Origin: an uncultured Christensenella sp.
Lineage (GTDB): Bacteria > Bacillota > Clostridia > Christensenellales > UBA3700
Direction of reading: 5' to 3'
NCBI GenBank assembly: GCA_910584035.1
Contig: CAJTZR010000100.1
Span: 1-7,100, forward strand
Length of the DNA stretch: 7,100 nt
The stretch's first letter is position 1. Each line of letters begins with the position of its first letter. Made by a program: the position numbers and the translations under genes. The notes under the pieces were generated by a model that ran no database searches, was not told where the DNA came from, and saw only the letters and a program-made list of their open reading frames with translations. Of this stretch, positions 4,983-7,100 are shown one piece after another.

Positions 4983-5210
4983 ATGCCATATATTAAAATT
5001 AAAGCGTATCCTAAGGACGAAAAAATCAAGCAAAGTGTAATTGATAAAATTAATCAATTATTTTTAGATGAGTGGGGATGTCCTCAATCTGCAATCACAA
5101 TATCTTATGAAGCAGTAGAGCCAAGTGATTGGCAAGCAAATGTTGCTGAGAAAGATATTAAAAACAATTTAGACAAAATGTATATTTTAGATGGACAAAA
5201 AAAGTATTAA
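4983..5210 (+). CDS. small tautomerase, PptA/4-oxalocrotonate tautomerase family
   Basis: This is a 75-residue tautomerase superfamily protein. These proteins are small beta-alpha-beta subunits that oligomerise and use an N-terminal proline, exposed after removal of the initiator Met, as the catalytic base in keto-enol tautomerisation. MP is the start here, so the catalytic proline is present. The length and the SDWQA segment (residues 49-53) resemble E. coli PptA, which has SWQA at a similar place, more than the 62-residue classic 4-oxalocrotonate tautomerase. The physiological substrate is unknown. An in-frame ATG at 4959 would bury the proline and lies almost at the expected transcription start, so I reject it. 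GGAGGGG at 4973-4979 is well placed for 4983. The gene stands 106 nt before the GH16 gene. Confidence 0.87.
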   Translation: MPYIKIKAYPKDEKIKQSVIDKINQLFLDEWGCPQSAITISYEAVEPSDWQANVAEKDIKNNLDKMYILDGQKKY

Positions 5211-5212
5211 TT

Positions 5213-5258
5213 TGCCAAGCTTATTGTGGCAGAGCTAAACTTTTAATTCTAATTAAAA
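5213..5258 (+). other. weak hairpins between tautomerase and GH16 genes
   Basis: TGCCA (5213-5217) can pair with TGGCA (5227-5231), and TTTTAATT/AATTAAAA forms an 8-bp palindrome (5241-5258). Neither is a strong terminator, and I see no convincing promoter for the next gene (TTGTGG at 5225 with TCTAAT at 5248 is the best, 17 bp apart). The two genes may be partly cotranscribed. Confidence 0.3.
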
Positions 5259-5316
5259 ATTCTTTATAAAGCTATTAATTCAAAAAGTAATAAAAAAATG
5301 TTAGGAAAGGTGGATA

Positions 5317-6528
5317 ATGAGTAAAAAAAGATTTGTTATTGGTGTTTGTACATTGCTATTTGTGGTAATAGCAGCGGTTTCATTGGTTGGCTGTGCGGGC
5401 AAACCAAATTACGATGCTTTCACACTTAATGGTTGGGAGTATTTGGCTCTTAATCGTATGGAGCGTATGGGCAAGAGTATTGAAAATGTTGATATAACTA
5501 AACTTAAAGTTGAAGACTTTATTGACTTAAATGGCTTAAAAGAGGAAACATATTTGTATAATGGTACAGACAATATTACAGATATATCAAATAGTGAGGG
5601 TTGGTATCCAACCTTGATAGATAATTTTGACATTATATATAACGAAAATAGCGGACTTAATCCGGAAATATGGGCAACCTCAAGGCACGATGTTAGATGG
5701 GCAAGCCAAAGCAAGGCTCATCCAGAATATGCAAATTATTGGTGTAATGAAATGGTGTCTGTTGAAAATGGCAAGGCAGTAGTAAAAGCTCAATATTTGG
5801 ATAGTCATAATTGCAGTGTTTGCAATGGCAATGGTTATACTAAAGGTCGTTTTACTGGTGGTTTTGAAACTCGTAGCGAAGTAAAAAATGCCGATGGCGG
5901 TTATGATAGCAATATAATTTGGGCACAAGCTTTTGGATATTATGAAACTAGCATTAAATTCCCAGATAAAGATGGAATGTGGTCAGCTTTTTGGTTGCAA
6001 GGCAACGAAATGAGGGAAATCGGTTTTGATGGTGTTGACGGAACAGAAATTGACGTTTACGAGTCAGCTTTCCGTTATAACAACAAAAAAGAACCAAGAA
6101 TGGGTCACGCTTTATTATGGAATGGTTATGGGAAAAGTGGTAAAGTAGCTGGACATATCGGCAAACTTGAACAAGATTTATATGACGGCAACTTCCATAC
6201 ATTCTCATTACTATGGACACCAGATTGCTATATATTCTTTATTGATGGCTACGCAACTTGGGCAACTAATGCTGGCGGTGTTTGCAAAGTTCCAGAGTTT
6301 ATTAGATTTACTAACGAAATAGATGCAGGCGATGGTTGGGGACCTCACGGTCAAAAGATTGGTAAGTTCTCTCACGCTACTCAAGCACAAATGGAAGTAG
6401 ACTATATTAAGATTTATCAAAATAGCAATTACTTAAACTTTATTGCTCCATCTATTGACGGAAAAGCATACTCACAAGCAAATAACTTTGAAAGTCATTT
6501 TAAGAGTGATTACGACACTGCAAATTAA
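5317..6528 (+). CDS. GH16-family glycoside hydrolase lipoprotein
   Basis: This is a 403-residue predicted surface lipoprotein. It has a lipoprotein signal (KKR, hydrophobic core 6-21, lipobox L23-V-G-C26, with Cys26 the likely lipidated residue), a spacer of about 70 residues, and a GH16 catalytic domain (about 98-370). The active site is EIDVYE (244-249), the E-x-D-x-x-E beta-bulge form: by family knowledge Glu244 is the nucleophile, Asp246 assists, and Glu249 is the acid/base. Other GH16 marks are GYYETSIKFPD (207-217), MWSAFWLQ (221-228), FHTFSLLWTPD (293-303), FFIDG (307-311) and VDYIKIYQ (361-368). The fold cleaves beta-1,3 or beta-1,3/1,4 glucans, agars and related polymers; substrate uncertain. 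An odd insert, CSVCNGNG (167-174), reads CxxCxGxG, the DnaJ zinc-motif pattern, in a single copy. AAAGGTGG lies 3 nt before the ATG. Confidence 0.9.
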   Translation: MSKKRFVIGVCTLLFVVIAAVSLVGCAGKPNYDAFTLNGWEYLALNRMERMGKSIENVDITKLKVEDFIDLNGLKEETYLYNGTDNITDISNSEGWYPTLIDNFDIIYNENSGLNPEIWATSRHDVRWASQSKAHPEYANYWCNEMVSVENGKAVVKAQYLDSHNCSVCNGNGYTKGRFTGGFETRSEVKNADGGYDSNIIWAQAFGYYETSIKFPDKDGMWSAFWLQGNEMREIGFDGVDGTEIDVYESAFRYNNKKEPRMGHALLWNGYGKSGKVAGHIGKLEQDLYDGNFHTFSLLWTPDCYIFFIDGYATWATNAGGVCKVPEFIRFTNEIDAGDGWGPHGQKIGKFSHATQAQMEVDYIKIYQNSNYLNFIAPSIDGKAYSQANNFESHFKSDYDTAN

Positions 6529-6866
6529 GTATATTAAATTACAATTAAATAATTTGTTTCAATGTTACAACTAATAGGCTTTAACACTTAAATCAAATAG
6601 TTTTTGGAATTTATATAGGCTTACTCGAATGAAAAAATGCGTTTGTGTAAGCCAACCAAAAGTTTTTTTGCTTTGGTTAAAATTTGTTATTAAAATATTG
6701 TTTTTATATTTTTTCAATTAAAAGATATGTATCTCTAAGCTTAAGTTTGTAATTATACGAATAGTTATTTAATTTAAATAAAGATATAGATTTAATAAGT
6801 TTAAAAATAGTTAGCTTTATTTTAAGCCACATATTGGCTTGAAAAATCAAAAAATAACACATTTAA
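6529..6866 (+). other. long 3' non-coding region after GH16, with hairpins
   Basis: No gene is seen. Three hairpins occur: GGCTTAC (6618-6624) with GTAAGCC (6647-6653), with further pairing inside; AACCAAA-G (6654-6662, one bulge) with CTTTGGTT (6671-6678), immediately adjacent; and TTTTAAGCC (6820-6828) with GGCTTGAAA (6836-6844), including one G-U. None has a proper T run on the plus strand. The first proper terminator lies about 340 nt after the stop, so the mRNA may have a long, folded 3' end, or a separate small RNA may be encoded here. Confidence 0.4.
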
Positions 6867-6909
6867 ACAACACTCTAAAATGGAAACTTTTAGAGTGTTG
6901 TATTTTTTG
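6867..6909 (+). terminator. terminator downstream of GH16 gene
   Basis: A perfect 14-bp stem, ACAACACTCTAAAA (6867-6880) with TTTTAGAGTGTTGT (6888-6901) and a seven-base loop, is followed by ATTTTTTG. Confidence 0.9.
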
Positions 6910-6942
6910 TAAAATCGTAAATTTGTAAAAAGTCAATTTTTT

Positions 6943-6974
6943 AAAAATACCCACTGAAAATCGGGGGTATTTTT
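6943..6974. terminator. second, bidirectional-type terminator
   Basis: AAAAATACCC (6943-6952) pairs with GGGTATTTTT (6965-6974) over 10 bp around a 12-base loop. The A run and T run suit termination in either direction, which would fit a convergent gene beyond the window or simply a back-up to the hairpin just upstream. Confidence 0.75.
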
Positions 6975-7005
6975 ATTTAAATTGGCTAAAATGTGTAAAA
7001 TGGTG

Positions 7006-7042
7006 GTACATAAAATACATATATCTATGTACATATTATATG
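7006..7042. repeat. TACATA half-site cluster near the window edge
   Basis: GTACATA (7006-7012) and TATGTAC (7026-7032) form a perfect 7-bp inverted repeat, with another TACATA copy between them (7016-7021) and a CATAT-T-ATATG palindrome (7032-7042) touching its right end. Such spacing fits a protein-binding region before a gene that would start beyond 7100, but no complete promoter or start codon is inside the window. Confidence 0.35.
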
Positions 7043-7100
7043 AATATTATCTAATTAAATATATACATTTGTCAAGTATAAGATAAACAATTTGTAAAAA

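Noticed and set aside
5409..6420. Several minus-strand frames inside the GH16 gene
   Set aside because: All lie opposite a well-supported glycosidase gene and lack start signals.
1..7100. Search for CRISPR arrays, IS elements, phage genes or toxin-antitoxin pairs
   Set aside because: No spaced direct repeats of CRISPR type, no transposase or integrase, and no recognisable toxin or antitoxin frames were found.

Overview
The window comes from an AT-rich, Gram-positive-type genome, most likely an uncultured gut member of the Clostridia. I infer this from strong AGGAGG-type ribosome binding sites, TTGACA/TATAAT promoters, short hairpin terminators, a Firmicutes-style L10 leader, and an L11 sequence of the GPHGINIPGFTKEFN type that I associate with clostridia. 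No species can be named.

Left part (about 1-2520): the ribosomal stalk genes rplK (L11), rplA (L1), rplJ (L10) and rplL (L7/L12). rplJ-rplL has its own promoter (TTGACT, 17 bp, extended TAAAAT at 1184-1212) and a leader of about 290 nt. The leader holds an L10-binding-type fold and an attenuator hairpin, followed by a possible cloverleaf-like fold before the rplJ ribosome binding site. After rplL come two tandem intrinsic terminators. rpoB, which usually follows, is absent.

Middle part (2521-4135): about 780 bp without a convincing gene, holding a run of small hairpins that looks like an unassigned structured RNA (about 2605-2841), an AT-rich stretch with more hairpins, and a consensus promoter for a small membrane protein with a split TM2 domain (3302-3757). 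A 13-bp bidirectional terminator (3883-3913) is placed to serve both this gene and the convergent gene that follows.

Right part (4136-7100): a minus-strand flavin/PNPOx-fold protein (NimA-like); a plus-strand PptA-like small tautomerase under a strong promoter whose -35 is embedded in inverted repeats; and a GH16-family lipoprotein glycosidase, probably surface anchored. The last 570 bp are non-coding: hairpins, two strong terminators and a set of TACATA half-sites near the window edge.

The four ribosomal genes work together: L11 and L1 bind 23S rRNA, while L10 and L12 form the stalk that recruits translation factors, with L10-L12 probably feeding back on its own leader. The other four genes have no obvious joint pathway. 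The least explained parts are the intergenic RNA-like regions, not the proteins.
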